NCBI GenBank assembly: GCA_017517685.1
Contig: JAFWYK010000007.1
Location: 175,013 to 239,012, forward strand
DNA from: Clostridia bacterium
GTDB taxonomy: Bacteria > Bacillota > Clostridia > TANB77 > CAG-508
Length of the DNA stretch: 64,000 nucleotides
Direction of reading: 5' to 3'
Part shown: in pieces, positions 63,924 through 64,000 of the stretch
Position numbering within the stretch: position 1 is the first letter of the stretch
Layout: each line of letters starts with the position of its first letter
Program-made: the position numbers and the translations under genes
The notes under the pieces: generated by a model
What the model saw: the letters and a program-made list of their open reading frames with translations, nothing else
Database searches by the model: none
Told to the model about the DNA's origin: nothing

Positions 63924-64000
63924 ATGATTGAGTTTACAAAAATGGAAGGATTGGAAAATGATTATATTTATATAGATTATATTTCGAATGATACAAACTT
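63924..64000 (+). CDS. dapF: Diaminopimelate epimerase, N-terminal fragment (cut by window end)
   Basis: Only 25 codons are present. FTKMEGLENDYIYIDYI matches the DapF N-terminal motif FTKMxGLGNDxIYVD. AAGAGGAG site, 12 bases after pyrG, probably co-transcribed. Catalyses LL- to meso-diaminopimelate, in the same pathway as dapA and dapB on the opposite strand. Confidence 0.88.
   Translation, partial: MIEFTKMEGLENDYIYIDYISNDTN

Overview
The window is a contiguous stretch of a very AT-rich, low-GC Gram-positive chromosome. Strong AGGAGG-type ribosome binding sites, many consensus TTGACA/TATAAT-type promoters, U-tract terminators, an AddA nuclease, FtsEX with LytM effectors and the fused S10-spc-alpha ribosomal gene order all fit Bacillota, most likely an uncultured gut-type Clostridia-like lineage; the exact lineage is inference. 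There is no transposase, integrase, CRISPR array, rRNA or tRNA gene; the only recognised classical RNA gene is ssrA (tmRNA).

Layout: (1) 1-11.3 kb holds the end of pheT, a small basic unknown protein, a membrane-anchored GH25 lysozyme, a helical-bundle protein on the minus strand, addA (without addB beside it), two unknown membrane proteins and a split transketolase. (2) 11.4-29.0 kb is a cell-wall region. Two tandem paralogous two-gene modules each encode a giant single-pass membrane protein (1647 and 1841 aa), with an internal NlpC/P60-like domain and a different C-terminal hydrolase-like domain, plus a small single-pass partner. They are followed by ftsE, ftsX, two LytM/M23 peptidases with PcsB/CwlO-type coiled coils, and a CtpA-type protease. 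(3) 29.1-32.8 kb has a large coiled-coil protein and a membrane protein with EF-hand-like repeats. (4) 32.9-49.7 kb is the S10-spc-secY-adk-map-infA-alpha ribosomal supercluster, with structured leaders, no rpmD, and small hairpins in most intercistronic gaps. (5) 49.8-55.3 kb contains a small membrane protein, a divergent RelA/SpoT-type synthetase on the minus strand, a U32 peptidase-family protein, and dapA-dapB on the minus strand, with dapB broken by a 1-nt frameshift. (6) 55.35-55.75 kb is ssrA. (7) 55.9-62.0 kb is an accessory sulfur/metal-flavoured gene set: SDR, rhodanese, HEAT protein, TSUP permease, Cys/His-rich micro-protein, MacB-like ABC transporter with a His-rich loop, CPYC lipoprotein and NifX-like protein. 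It is bracketed by two copies of a 27-bp extended -10 promoter/leader sequence. (8) 62.2 kb to the end is pyrG behind an attenuator, then the start of dapF.

The strongest candidates for something undescribed are the tandem giant wall-hydrolase modules next to ftsEX (11.4-23.4 kb) and the ABC-transporter/lipoprotein metal module (58.5-61.9 kb). Secondary candidates are the nested RNA structure between rplF and rplR and the repeated promoter/leader element on both sides of the accessory block. Where I moved a start codon from the longest possible ORF, the reason is given in the entry.
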